64,000 nt of DNA from Roseovarius litoreus (GTDB lineage Bacteria; Pseudomonadota; Alphaproteobacteria; Rhodobacterales; Rhodobacteraceae): NCBI RefSeq assembly GCF_900142765.1, contig NZ_FRCB01000002.1:310001-374000 (forward strand), in the 5' to 3' direction. The first letter of the stretch is position 1; each line of letters begins with the position of its first letter. Position numbers and translations under genes: made by a program. The notes beneath the pieces were generated by a model. It saw only the letters and a program-made list of their open reading frames with translations. It was not told where the DNA came from and ran no database searches. This document shows positions 35,030-43,090 of this stretch, one piece after another.

Positions 35030-35725
35030 ATGACCAACCGACGCAATAGATTTTCGACCCTGGCGGGTGCCGCATTGATCGGCGCGCTGGCAACAGGGGC
35101 CAACGCGGCCACCGTCCACGAAGTGTTCTACCTGGGTGGGCATGATGGCGTGGCGAATTCCCACGAATACACCAGTGGCGACCTGACGCTGACCGTGACC
35201 GCGTTCAAGCACAACAAGGGCGATCTGAAGAAGCAGATCGATGTCGGGCAATGGAGCACCGGGCTTGGCGCGCAGTTCAAGGGTGACAAGGATCACCGGG
35301 TGGATGGCCGTGGCGGCGATGAGATGCTGCTGTTCAGCTTCAACCGCGAGGTGACACTGAAATTCGTCGGTGTCAGCTATTTCGACCATGATGATGACGT
35401 GGAAATCGCGAGCTATTTCATGGGCAAGAAGGGCCTGAAGCTGGACGAGTACAATTCGGATGTCGATCTGGACCCGTGGTACAAGTCCACCTGGTATTAC
35501 AATGGCAGCAGCGACGATCACGGCCAGGTCTGGCTGGATTCGGACGAGCAGGTGACCAGCAAGTTCATCGGGATCGGGGCGGATCACAAGGACGATCAGT
35601 TCAAGGTCTCGAAGATCAAGGTTTCCTATGAACATATCGCGGCGATTCCGCTGCCCGCCGGTCTGCCGCTGTTGCTGGGGGGCTTTGGCCTTCTGGCGCT
35701 GCTGCGCAAGCGCAAGAGCGCCTGA
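35030..35725 (+). CDS. VPLPA-CTERM-type sorted surface protein
   Basis: 231 residues from ATG 35030 (MTNRRNRFSTLAGAALIGAL), which gives a clean signal peptide (cleavage near ANAA-TVHE) and has TGGAGG upstream. The body is rich in Asp/Lys and aromatic residues (FDHDDDVEIASYF, WYYNGSSDDHGQVWLDSDE) with no family I recognise. The C-terminus IPLPAGLPLLLGGFGLLALL-RKRKSA is the short motif, membrane helix and basic tail of the VPLPA-CTERM signal, processed by a roseobacter exosortase. Predicted exported and perhaps surface-attached or part of an extracellular matrix. A strong terminator follows directly, so it is monocistronic. Confidence 0.82.
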   Translation: MTNRRNRFSTLAGAALIGALATGANAATVHEVFYLGGHDGVANSHEYTSGDLTLTVTAFKHNKGDLKKQIDVGQWSTGLGAQFKGDKDHRVDGRGGDEMLLFSFNREVTLKFVGVSYFDHDDDVEIASYFMGKKGLKLDEYNSDVDLDPWYKSTWYYNGSSDDHGQVWLDSDEQVTSKFIGIGADHKDDQFKVSKIKVSYEHIAAIPLPAGLPLLLGGFGLLALLRKRKSA

Positions 35726-35746
35726 GCAGGCCATATCGGACAAAGC

Positions 35747-35774
35747 AAAAGGCGCCGCATTTGCGGCGCCTTTT
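35747..35774 (+). terminator. Strong intrinsic terminator
   Basis: AAAAGGCGCCGCA (35747-35759) pairs with TGCGGCGCCTTTT (35762-35774) and is followed by further Ts. It ends the surface-protein gene and, with its A run, could also serve the minus-strand mmsA gene ending at 35804. Confidence 0.88.
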
Positions 35775-35803
35775 TTCGTGGCTCGAAGGACCCGGAGGGC
35801 CGA

Positions 35804-37303
35804 TCACTCCATCGGTTTGAAGTTGAATTCGCCGCCGTCCTTGATGCCCGAGGGCCAGCGCGATGTGACCGTCTTGGTGCGGGTGTAGAACTTGAAGGCG
35901 TCGGGGCCATGCTGGTTCAGATCGCCGAACATGGATTTCTTCCAGCCGCCGAAGGTGTGATAGGCCAGCGGCACCGGGATCGGCACGTTGATGCCCACCA
36001 TGCCGATATTGATCCGCGATGCGAAATCGCGCGCGGCGTCGCCGTCACGGGTGAAGATCGCGGTGCCGTTGCCGTATTCATGGTCCATCGCCAGCTTGAG
36101 GGCTTCCTCGTAGGAGGCGGCGCGCACGGTGCTGAGGACCGGGCCGAAGATCTCTTGCGTGTAGATGTCCATGTCGGGGGTCACCTTGTCGAAGAGATGC
36201 GGGCCGACGAAGAAGCCGTCCTCGTAGCCCTGGAGCGAGAAGTCGCGGCCGTCGACCACCAGCTCGGCGCCCTGATCGATGCCGGACTGCACCAGCCCGA
36301 GGATCTTCTTTTTCGCCTCGGCGGTGACGACGGGACCGTAATCCACGTCGTCGCCTGCGGTGTAGGGGCCGACTTTGAGCTTTTCGATGCGCGGCACCAG
36401 CTTTTCGATCAGGCGGTCGGCGGTCTCGTCGCCGACGGGCACGGCCACGGAAATCGCCATGCAGCGTTCGCCTGCGGCCCCGTATCCGGCGCCGACAAGG
36501 GCATCGGCGGCCTGATCCATATCGGCGTCGGGCATGATGATCATGTGGTTCTTGGCGCCGCCGAAGCACTGCACGCGCTTGCCGTTCGCGCAGCCACGGC
36601 CATAGATATATTCGGCGATCGGGGTGGAGCCGACGAAGCCGATGGACTGGATCACCGGGTGGTCGATGATCGCGTCGACGGCTTCCTTGTCGCCGTTGAC
36701 CACCTGCAGGAGGCCCTTGGGCAGGCCCGCTTCTTCCATCAGCTCGGCGAGCATCAGGGGCACGGAGGGGTCACGCTCGGACGGCTTGAGGATGAAGGCG
36801 TTGCCGCAAGCCAGGGCGGGCGCGAACATCCACATCGGGATCATTGCGGGGAAGTTGAAGGGTGTGATCCCGGCGGTAACGCCGAGGGGCTGTTTCATGG
36901 AATACATGTCGATGCCGGGACCGGCGCCGTCGGTGAACTCGCCCTTGAGCATCTGCGGCGCGCCGATGCAGTATTCGACGACTTCAAGGCCGCGCTGCAC
37001 ATCGCCCTTGGCGTCGGGGAAGGTCTTGCCGTGTTCGGCGCTGAGCGCCATGGCGAGCTTGTCCATGTCGCGGTTCAGAAGGCGGACGAATTCCATCATC
37101 ACGCGCGCACGGCGCTGCGGGTTGGTGGCGGCCCATGCGGGTTGGGCGGCGGCGGCGATCTCGACCGCACGGCTCATTTCCTCGGACGAGGCCAGCGGGC
37201 AGCGCGACTGCACCTCGCCGGTGGCGGGGTTGAAGACATCCGAAAAGCGGCCCGATGTGCCTTTGACGTGCTCGCCGCCGATATAATGGGTGAGTTCCTT
37301 CAT
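35804..37303 (-). CDS. mmsA: Methylmalonate-semialdehyde dehydrogenase (CoA-acylating)
   Basis: 499 residues. Converts methylmalonate semialdehyde and CoA to propionyl-CoA, the last step of valine breakdown, and handles malonate semialdehyde too. The family marks are GVTAGITPFNFPAMIPMWMF, ILKPSERDPSVPLMLAELM, IQSIGFVGSTPIAEYIYGRG, the catalytic Cys in GAAGERCMAISVAVPVG, and INIGMVGINVPIPVPLAYHTFGG. The ATG is preceded by CGGAGGACACC. It is separated from the other valine genes by the YbdK-like and surface-protein genes and divergent from a LysR gene that may control it. Confidence 0.95.
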   Translation of the reverse strand: MKELTHYIGGEHVKGTSGRFSDVFNPATGEVQSRCPLASSEEMSRAVEIAAAAQPAWAATNPQRRARVMMEFVRLLNRDMDKLAMALSAEHGKTFPDAKGDVQRGLEVVEYCIGAPQMLKGEFTDGAGPGIDMYSMKQPLGVTAGITPFNFPAMIPMWMFAPALACGNAFILKPSERDPSVPLMLAELMEEAGLPKGLLQVVNGDKEAVDAIIDHPVIQSIGFVGSTPIAEYIYGRGCANGKRVQCFGGAKNHMIIMPDADMDQAADALVGAGYGAAGERCMAISVAVPVGDETADRLIEKLVPRIEKLKVGPYTAGDDVDYGPVVTAEAKKKILGLVQSGIDQGAELVVDGRDFSLQGYEDGFFVGPHLFDKVTPDMDIYTQEIFGPVLSTVRAASYEEALKLAMDHEYGNGTAIFTRDGDAARDFASRINIGMVGINVPIPVPLAYHTFGGWKKSMFGDLNQHGPDAFKFYTRTKTVTSRWPSGIKDGGEFNFKPME

Positions 37304-37341
37304 GGTGTCCTCCGATATGACGATTTGCGCGCAGGGTAGCC

Positions 37342-37359
37342 TTGCAAATATATTTGTAA
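37342..37359. promoter_or_regulatory. Palindrome between mmsA and the divergent LysR gene
   Basis: TTGCAAATA-TATTTGTAA is an 18-bp dyad with one mismatched pair (8 of 9), 39 bp upstream of the mmsA ATG and 50 bp upstream of the LysR ATG. Its length and divergent position suit a LysR-type operator. Confidence 0.55.
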
Positions 37360-37408
37360 CAGAGGCAATATTCCAAAAGGATCATGCAAAAATGCAAAGG
37401 GGGCGGGG

Positions 37409-38305
37409 ATGGACGTGCAGTGGGACGATCTGAAGATCTTTCTGGCGGTGGCGCGGGCGGAAAGCCTGTCGGGGGCGGGGCGTATCCTCAAGGTGGATCC
37501 GGCCACGGTGGGGCGGCGCATCGCGCGGCTCGAGACCGATCTGGGCGCGCCGCTTTTCGCCAAATCGCCCATGGGCTACGCGCTGAGCGATGCGGGTCAG
37601 CGGCTGATGGGCCATGCGGTGCGGGTGGAGCAGGCCGTGGAGGGCGTGGCCGAGGAGATGGCGGGCCGGTCGGGAGGGATGACCGGGCAGATCCGCATCG
37701 GCGCGCCGGATGGGGCTGCGAATTTCGTGCTGCCGCAGGTCTGCGCCCGGATCGCCGAGGAGAACCCGGATCTCGAGGTGCAGATCGTGGCGCTGCCGAG
37801 GGTGTTCAACCTGACCCGGCGCGAGGCCGATATGGTGATCGCCGTCAGCCCGCCCACCGCCGGGCGGCTGAGCGTGCAGAGGATCACCGATTACAAGCTG
37901 CATCTGGCGGCGTCGCGGCGGTATCTGCGCGCCCATCCGAAAATCACCCGGCTGGAGGATCTTAGGGGGCATCGGGTGGTGGGCTATATTCAGGACATGA
38001 TTTTCGACAAGGAGCTGGATTATCTGCGAGAGGCGGGGATCGAGCGGGTCAATCTGGCGTCGAACTCGGTCTCGGTGCAGATCAACTGGGTGCGGCAGGG
38101 GGGCGGGATCGGCGTGGTGCATGATTTCTCGATCCCCTTCGTGCGCGGGGTGGTCAAGCTGTTGCCAGAGGCGTTCAGCCTGACGCGGAGTTTCTACCTG
38201 GTGCGCCATGCCGATGATCGGCGGCTGGAGCGGCTCAACCGGTTCGCGGCGGCGCTGGTCGAGGGGATGCGCATGGAAGTGGCACGGCTGGAGGCCGAGA
38301 CTTGA
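37409..38305 (+). CDS. LysR-family transcriptional regulator
   Basis: 298 residues. The N-terminal winged helix-turn-helix is WDDLKIFLAVARAESLSGAG and ILKVDPATVGRRIARLETDL; the effector domain follows from about residue 90 (GQIRIGAPDGAANFVLPQVC). It faces mmsA across 105 bp containing the TTGCAAATATATTTG palindrome, so control of mmsA and of itself is likely; the inducer is unknown, a valine-pathway intermediate being a reasonable guess. The shared half-site at 33409 could put the other valine operon under the same control. Confidence 0.9.
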   Translation: MDVQWDDLKIFLAVARAESLSGAGRILKVDPATVGRRIARLETDLGAPLFAKSPMGYALSDAGQRLMGHAVRVEQAVEGVAEEMAGRSGGMTGQIRIGAPDGAANFVLPQVCARIAEENPDLEVQIVALPRVFNLTRREADMVIAVSPPTAGRLSVQRITDYKLHLAASRRYLRAHPKITRLEDLRGHRVVGYIQDMIFDKELDYLREAGIERVNLASNSVSVQINWVRQGGGIGVVHDFSIPFVRGVVKLLPEAFSLTRSFYLVRHADDRRLERLNRFAAALVEGMRMEVARLEAET

Positions 38306-38374
38306 GGGAAACTTGACAGGGGCGGGGTTATCGTCAACGCTGAAGTTCGGGGCATTCGGAGCGGAGGACTGTTC

Positions 38375-38809
38375 ATGCTCGTTCAGCAAATCCTTAAATC
38401 CAAGGGTGATGATGGCGTCATCACGGTAACGCCGGGTACATTGGTGTCGGAGGCTGCGCAGATTCTGGCCGAGCGCCGGATCGGTGGCCTAGTGGTGAGC
38501 AAGAAGGGCGACACGGCGGATGGCATCCTGTCGGAGCGTGATATCGTGCGGGCGCTGGCCGTGAAGGGGGCTGTCTGCCTGAGCGAGACGGTGGACGGGA
38601 TGATGACCCGGAACCCGGTCTGTTGCGCGTTGCAGGACAGTTCGGATTCGGTGTTGGCGCGCATGACCGAGGGGCGGTTCCGGCATATGCCGGTGGTCAC
38701 CGATGGCAAGCTGGTGGGCATTGTCACCATCGGTGACGTGGTCAAGGCACGGCTGCAGGAATTGTCGATGGAGAAGGATGCCCTTGAGGGCATGATCATG
38801 GGCTATTGA
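38375..38809 (+). CDS. CBS domain-pair protein
   Basis: 144 residues composed of two CBS domains and little else. VTPGTLVSEAAQILAERRIGGLVVSKKGD and GILSERDIVRALAVKG form the first; VDGMMTRNPVCCALQDSSDSVLARMTEGRFRHMPVV and LVGIVTIGDVVKARLQEL the second. CBS pairs bind adenosine nucleotides and modulate partner proteins; no partner is evident here. The ATG follows GGAGGACTGTTC. A TTGACA (38313-38318) lies 57 bp upstream but without a good -10 partner. Confidence 0.9.
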   Translation: MLVQQILKSKGDDGVITVTPGTLVSEAAQILAERRIGGLVVSKKGDTADGILSERDIVRALAVKGAVCLSETVDGMMTRNPVCCALQDSSDSVLARMTEGRFRHMPVVTDGKLVGIVTIGDVVKARLQELSMEKDALEGMIMGY

Positions 38810-38954
38810 TGCCAGATGACCTGTGCTGATGGCGTCGCGGGGCGTGCTCTGTTGTTTCGGAGCGGTCGAGGCGCGGAGATTGGCCGGAGCCTCTTGCATT
38901 CCCGGGCGCATTATTGTTGCGTGACGCGCAATGACTGACACAGGGAGCCGCCCG

Positions 38955-39446
38955 ATGCGCATTGGCCTTTATCCCGGCACGTTCGATCCGATCACGCTTG
39001 GGCATCTCGATATCATCCGCCGCGCGGCGATGCTGGTGGATCGTCTGGTCATCGGCGTGGCGATCAACCGCGACAAGGGGCCTCTGTTCTCGCTCGAGGA
39101 GCGGGTCGAGATGATCGAGGAGGAATGCGCCAAGCTGACCGAGCAGACCGGCACCGAGATCGTGGCGCATCCGTTCGAAAACCTGCTGATCGACTGCGCC
39201 AATGATGTGGGGGCGCAATTGATCGTGCGCGGCCTGCGGGCGGTGGCGGATTTCGAATACGAGTTCCAGATGGTCGGCATGAACCGGGCGCTGGACAACA
39301 AGGTCGAGACGGTGTTCCTGATGGCCGATGCGAGCCACCAGGCGATCGCCAGCAAGCTGGTCAAGGAAATCGCCCGGCTGAACGGCGACGTGAGCAAATT
39401 CGTCACGCCGCCGGTCCGCGAAAGGCTGCGGGCGAAATTCGCCTGA
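38955..39446 (+). CDS. coaD: Phosphopantetheine adenylyltransferase
   Basis: 163 residues from ATG 38955 (MRIGLYPGTFDPITLGHLDI), with AGGGAG 7 nt upstream; an earlier ATG at 38931 lacks family similarity. Transfers AMP to 4'-phosphopantetheine, the fourth step of CoA synthesis. PGTFDPITLGH contains the nucleotide-binding TxGH, VRGLRAVADFEYEFQM the phosphopantetheine region, and the C-terminal KEIARLNGDVSKFVTPPVRERL is typical. It converges with the first gap gene 11 bp away. Confidence 0.96.
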   Translation: MRIGLYPGTFDPITLGHLDIIRRAAMLVDRLVIGVAINRDKGPLFSLEERVEMIEEECAKLTEQTGTEIVAHPFENLLIDCANDVGAQLIVRGLRAVADFEYEFQMVGMNRALDNKVETVFLMADASHQAIASKLVKEIARLNGDVSKFVTPPVRERLRAKFA

Positions 39447-39456
39447 GAGCGCAGTG

Positions 39457-39480
39457 CTCAGGCGTATTCGGGCGCCTGAG
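39457..39480. terminator. Dyad at the coaD/gap convergence
   Basis: CTCAGGCG (39457-39464) pairs with CGCCTGAG (39473-39480). It overlaps the last codons of the minus-strand gap gene and lies 11 bp after coaD. A shared bidirectional terminator is possible, though there is no T run. Confidence 0.3.
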
Positions 39481-40513
39481 CCTTGCTGTTGCCCGAGGAG
39501 CCTGCACCCGAGATCAGGGCGCCCATGCGCACGGCGGTGTCGGCCATGCGGTTCGAAAAGCCCCATTCGTTGTCATACCAGCTGAGCACGCGGCACATGG
39601 TGCCGTCCATCACCCGCGTCTGATCGGTGGCGAAGATCGAGCTTGCGGGGTGGTGGTTGAAATCCGACGAGACAAGCTCGCGCGTGGAGATATCGAGAAT
39701 GCCCTTGAGCGGACCGTCCGAGGCGGCGGCGGTGATGGCGGCGTTGATCTCGTCAGCCGAGGTGTCGCGCGCGGCCTCGAAGGTGAGGTCGACGACGCTG
39801 ACATTGGGGGTGGGCACGCGGATCGCGGTGCCATCGAGACGACCCGCAAGCTCGGGGAGCACCAGCCCCACGGCGCGCGCGGCGCCGGTGGTGGTGGGGA
39901 TCATGTTCAGCCCCGCCGCACGGGCGCGGTAGAGGTCCTTGTGGGCGGTATCCAGCGTCGGCTGGTCGCCGGTATAGCTGTGGATGGTGGTCATGAAGCC
40001 CCGGGTGATGCCGATGGCGTCATGCAGCGCCTTGGCCATGGGTGCGAGGCAATTGGTGGTGCAGGAGGCGTTCGACACGATCCGGTCCTCGGGGCGCAGG
40101 CTGTCGTGGTTGACGCCGTAAACCACCGTGCGGTCCGCGCCCTTGGAGGGGGCTGAGACCAGCACCGAGCGCGCGCCGTTCTGCAGGTGCAGGGCCGCCT
40201 TGTCGCGGTCGGTGAACAGCCCGGTGCATTCCATCACCACATCGACGCCCGACCAGGGCAGATCGGCGGGATCGCGCAATGCGGTGACCGAGATCGGGCC
40301 ACGGCCCACGTCGATCGTATCGCCCGATACGGTGACCGTGCCGGGAAAGCGGCCATGGACCGAATCGAATTCGAGCAGGTGGGCGTTGGTGTGGACCGGG
40401 GCGAGATCGTTGATCGCGACCACCTCGATATCGGTGCGGCCGGATTCGACGATGGCGCGCAGGATGTTGCGACCGATGCGGCCAAATCCGTTGATGGCGA
40501 CTTTGACTGGCAT
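39458..40513 (-). CDS. gap: Glyceraldehyde-3-phosphate dehydrogenase, copy 1
   Basis: 351 residues from ATG complementary to 40511-40513 ([20 protein letters not shown]). Phosphorylating type I GAPDH. The NAD site has VVAINDLAP with Asp36, the residue that binds the adenosine ribose and disfavours NADP; the catalytic Cys is in [12 protein letters not shown], and [15 protein letters not shown] closes the active site. It is longer than usual by an Ala/Gly/Ser-rich C-terminal tail. A perfect palindrome TGTTAGCGCTAACA lies 17 bp upstream of the start codon. A paralogue with a changed cofactor residue lies upstream on the same strand. Confidence 0.95.
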   Translation of the reverse strand: MPVKVAINGFGRIGRNILRAIVESGRTDIEVVAINDLAPVHTNAHLLEFDSVHGRFPGTVTVSGDTIDVGRGPISVTALRDPADLPWSGVDVVMECTGLFTDRDKAALHLQNGARSVLVSAPSKGADRTVVYGVNHDSLRPEDRIVSNASCTTNCLAPMAKALHDAIGITRGFMTTIHSYTGDQPTLDTAHKDLYRARAAGLNMIPTTTGAARAVGLVLPELAGRLDGTAIRVPTPNVSVVDLTFEAARDTSADEINAAITAAASDGPLKGILDISTRELVSSDFNHHPASSIFATDQTRVMDGTMCRVLSWYDNEWGFSNRMADTAVRMGALISGAGSSGNSKAQAPEYA

Positions 40514-40530
40514 GATGACCCCCTGAGGAT

Positions 40531-40544
40531 TGTTAGCGCTAACA
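40531..40544 (-). promoter_or_regulatory. LacI-type operator, CceR-like, in front of gap copy 1
   Basis: TGTTAGCGCTAACA is a perfect 14-bp palindrome, 17 bp upstream of the gap ATG. It has the form of LacI-family operators and resembles the motif reported for CceR, which controls central carbon genes in Rhodobacter. Related sites occur near gap copy 2. Confidence 0.6.
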
Positions 40545-40617
40545 TTGATGCGCGTCGTATACGTGAGAGCCTGCCTTGCGGTCAAGCCTTGCGATGACGG
40601 GGGACAGAGGGTTCAGG

Positions 40618-40761
40618 TCAGCGCCAGAAGGCCAGCCACTCGATCAGGACCAGCATCTTGCGGGCCAGAAACAGGGTATTGGCCCAGTCGAAAAGGGCGT
40701 AATCGGCGATCAGCAGGGCCGCGACGAGGGCTCCGAGAAAGAGGGCGATCCTGTCGGTCAT
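40618..40761 (-). CDS. 47-residue hydrophobic small protein between the two gap genes
   Basis: A complete ORF (ATG complementary to 40759-40761, stop 40618-40620). It begins MTDRIALFLGALVAALLIAD, has one long apolar helix (about residues 4-19), a short acidic/aromatic middle YALFDWANTLFLARK and a second apolar part ending EWLAFWR. The codons are GC-ending at the third position as in real genes of the window, and the predicted topology is coherent. It lies in the gap1-gap2 interval, on the same strand as both. I do not recognise a family; the function is unknown. Confidence 0.6.
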   Translation of the reverse strand: MTDRIALFLGALVAALLIADYALFDWANTLFLARKMLVLIEWLAFWR

Positions 40762-40856
40762 GTCGTGGTGCAGTCCCTGCGGCAATCATACGCTGACCGA
40801 GTGATGACAGATTGCGCGGCGCAAGTCATCCCGGTTGAGAAAGAGAGACATACAGG

Positions 40857-40882
40857 GCCGGGCCGCTTGCATGCGACCCGGC
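40857..40882 (-). terminator. Hairpin after gap copy 2
   Basis: GCCGGGCCGC (40857-40866) pairs with GCGACCCGGC (40873-40882) with one mismatch, loop TTGCAT. On the minus strand, 21 bp past the gap2 stop, it is followed by a pyrimidine-rich, moderately T-rich stretch. Confidence 0.5.
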
Positions 40883-40903
40883 GCTTTTCGGCAACAGGTG
40901 GGC

Positions 40904-41905
40904 TCAGGCGAGGCGCCCCATGGCGACGGCGACATCGGCCATGCGGCACGAGAAGCCCCATTCATTGTCATACCATGCCAGCACCCGCACCAGCCGCTTG
41001 CCGGTGACGCGGGTCTGGTCGGGGGCGAAGATCGAGCTTTCCTCGGTGTGGTTGAAGTCGATGCTGACCTTGGGTTCGGGGTCATAGCCCAGAACGCCCT
41101 TCATCGGGCCGGCGGCGGCCTCGGCCACCACGGCGTTCACATCGCCGGCGGTCACGTCCTTGCAGGCGACGAAGGTCAGGTCCACCGCCGAGACATTGGG
41201 GGTGGGAACGCGGATCGCGGAGCCGTCGAGCTTGCCCTTGAGGTCGGGCAGCACTTCGCCCAGGGCCTTGGCGGCGCCGGTCGAGGTGGGGATCATCGAC
41301 ATGGCGGCGGCGCGGGCGCGGTAGAGATCGTCATGGCGGCGGTCGAGCGTGGGCTGGTCGCCGGTATAGGCATGGATCGTGGTCATGATGCCCGACTCGA
41401 TGCCGATGGTCTCGTGCAGCACCTTGGCGAGGGGGGCGAGGCAGTTGGTGGTGCAGGAGCCGTTCGAGATCATCCGCTCGCCGGGCTGCAGATCGGCGTG
41501 GTTCACGCCGTAGACCACGGTGCGGTCCACGTTCTTGCCGGGGGCCGAGAGCAGCACCTTGCCGGCGCCACGCTCAAGATGGGCGCGGGCCTTGGTGCCG
41601 TCGTTGAACTTGCCGGTGCATTCCATCACCACATCGACGCCGGACCAGTCGAGGCTGTTCATGTCGTAGGTCGAAAACATCTCGATCGGGCCACGGCCCA
41701 GATCCATCGTGCCGTCACCGAGGGTGATCTCGCCGGGGAAGCGGCCATGCACGCTGTCATATTTCATCAGATGCGCCGCGGTTTCCAGCGGGCCGGTCGC
41801 GTTCACCTTGACCACCTTGATGTCATTGCGGGTGCTGGCCGCGATATGGGCCAGGGTGCAGCGGCCGATGCGGCCGAAACCGTTGATGCCGACTGTGATG
41901 GTCAT
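40904..41905 (-). CDS. gap: Glyceraldehyde-3-phosphate dehydrogenase, copy 2 with altered cofactor residue
   Basis: 333 residues from ATG complementary to 41903-41905 ([20 protein letters not shown]). The catalytic Cys ([12 protein letters not shown]) and closing [20 protein letters not shown] are intact, so it should be active. The NAD-discriminating Asp is replaced: VVKVNATGP has Ala36 where copy 1 has Asp36. In GAPDHs loss of this acidic residue allows NADP(H) binding, so this copy may serve gluconeogenesis or NADPH supply while copy 1 serves glycolysis; that division is inference. CceR-like half-sites lie 109-164 bp upstream. Confidence 0.94.
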   Translation of the reverse strand: MTITVGINGFGRIGRCTLAHIAASTRNDIKVVKVNATGPLETAAHLMKYDSVHGRFPGEITLGDGTMDLGRGPIEMFSTYDMNSLDWSGVDVVMECTGKFNDGTKARAHLERGAGKVLLSAPGKNVDRTVVYGVNHADLQPGERMISNGSCTTNCLAPLAKVLHETIGIESGIMTTIHAYTGDQPTLDRRHDDLYRARAAAMSMIPTSTGAAKALGEVLPDLKGKLDGSAIRVPTPNVSAVDLTFVACKDVTAGDVNAVVAEAAAGPMKGVLGYDPEPKVSIDFNHTEESSIFAPDQTRVTGKRLVRVLAWYDNEWGFSCRMADVAVAMGRLA

Positions 41906-42013
41906 GACGGGTGGCTCCTGATTGTGCGATGATGCGCGCGGTATAGACGGCGCGGGCGGTGCCCGAAAGACGAAAAACGTCAAAACACAGAGAAAACAGA
42001 CCTGAATTCAATA

Positions 42014-42069
42014 TGTTAGCGATAACTGTTACCGCAAACTCTAGCGGGTCGGCATTGGTTGCGCTAACG
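42014..42069. promoter_or_regulatory. Cluster of CceR-like sites between gap copy 2 and the DUF808 gene
   Basis: TGTTAGCGATAACT (42014-42027, 12 of 14 to the perfect gap1 palindrome), TGTTACCGCAAACT (42027-42040, 11 of 14), and TGGTTGCGCTAACG (42056-42069, 11 of 14). They lie in the divergent region and could control gap2, the DUF808 gene or both. Confidence 0.45.
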
Positions 42070-42104
42070 TCCGGCAAGAGTGTCTGCAGGGGCGAGGGGC
42101 AGGT

Positions 42105-43079
42105 ATGAGCGGTTTGATGGCGTTGCTGGACGATGTGGCCGGTATTGCCAAGATGGCGGCGGCATCGGTCGATGACGTTGCGGGACAGGCGGCCAAGGCC
42201 GGGTCAAAGGCGGCGGGTGCCGTGATCGACGACGCGGCGGTGACGCCGAAATACATGCAGGGCTTTGCGCCCGCCCGCGAGCTGCCCATCGTCTGGCGGA
42301 TCGCGCGCGGCTCGCTCATCAACAAGCTGGTGTTCCTGTTGCCTGCCGGTCTGGCGCTGTCGGCGTTCGCGCCATGGCTGATCCCGCCGCTGCTGATGCT
42401 GGGCGGGGCCTATCTGTGTTTCGAGGGGGCGGAAAAGGTGGCCCATGCGCTTGGCGCGGGCAAGGGGCATGGCGGACCGGATGGCAGCCATACCGAAGGC
42501 GATGCCGCGCATCTGGAAGAGGCCAAGGTCGCGGGCGCGATCAAGACGGATTTCATCCTGTCGGCCGAGATCATGACCATCGCGCTGGCGGCCATCCCCG
42601 AAAGCAATTTCTGGATGGAGGCCGCGACGCTGGCGATGGTGGCCGTGGGGATCACGGCGCTGGTTTATGGCGCTGTGGCGTTGATCGTGAAGGCGGATGA
42701 TGTGGGGCTTTACATGGCCGAGCGCGGCCGTCTGGGGGCGACGCGCGCGCTTGGGCGGGGGATCGTACGGGCGATGCCGGGCTTCATGAAGCTTTTGATG
42801 CTGGTGGGCACGGCTGCGATGCTGTGGGTCGGCGGCTCGATCATCCTGCATGCGCTGGATCAGATGGGGTTTCCGGCGCTCTATGACTGGGTGCATCACG
42901 TGGCGGTCGCGGCGGCGACAGGCGCGGGCGAGTGGGCCGGAAACTGGACCGGGGCGGTGGAATGGGCGGTGACGGCGGGGATAGACGGGCTGTTCGGGCT
43001 GGCGCTCGGGCTGGCCTTGATCCCTGTGGGCGTGAAGATCATCAAACCGGTCTGGACGCGGCTGATGCCTGCGCGGTAG
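42105..43079 (+). CDS. DUF808 (YedI-like) membrane protein
   Basis: 324 residues. The beginning MSGLMALLDDVAGIAKMAAASVDDVAGQAAKAGSKAAGAVIDDAAVTPKYMQGF is the standard start of the DUF808 family (shown here as a description of order, residues 1-54). About seven hydrophobic segments follow, with a polar loop of Gly/His/Glu near residue 120-140 (GAGKGHGG, HTEGDAAHLEEAK). No activity is known. It is divergent from gap2 across 199 bp with the CceR-like sites, so a carbon-source response is possible. Confidence 0.9.
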   Translation: MSGLMALLDDVAGIAKMAAASVDDVAGQAAKAGSKAAGAVIDDAAVTPKYMQGFAPARELPIVWRIARGSLINKLVFLLPAGLALSAFAPWLIPPLLMLGGAYLCFEGAEKVAHALGAGKGHGGPDGSHTEGDAAHLEEAKVAGAIKTDFILSAEIMTIALAAIPESNFWMEAATLAMVAVGITALVYGAVALIVKADDVGLYMAERGRLGATRALGRGIVRAMPGFMKLLMLVGTAAMLWVGGSIILHALDQMGFPALYDWVHHVAVAAATGAGEWAGNWTGAVEWAVTAGIDGLFGLALGLALIPVGVKIIKPVWTRLMPAR

Positions 43080-43090
43080 GGGCGGGACGG

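Noticed and set aside
40661..40680. GGGCCAGAAACAGGG, also similar to the box
   Set aside because: Inside the 47-codon ORF and lacks the left half of the box.
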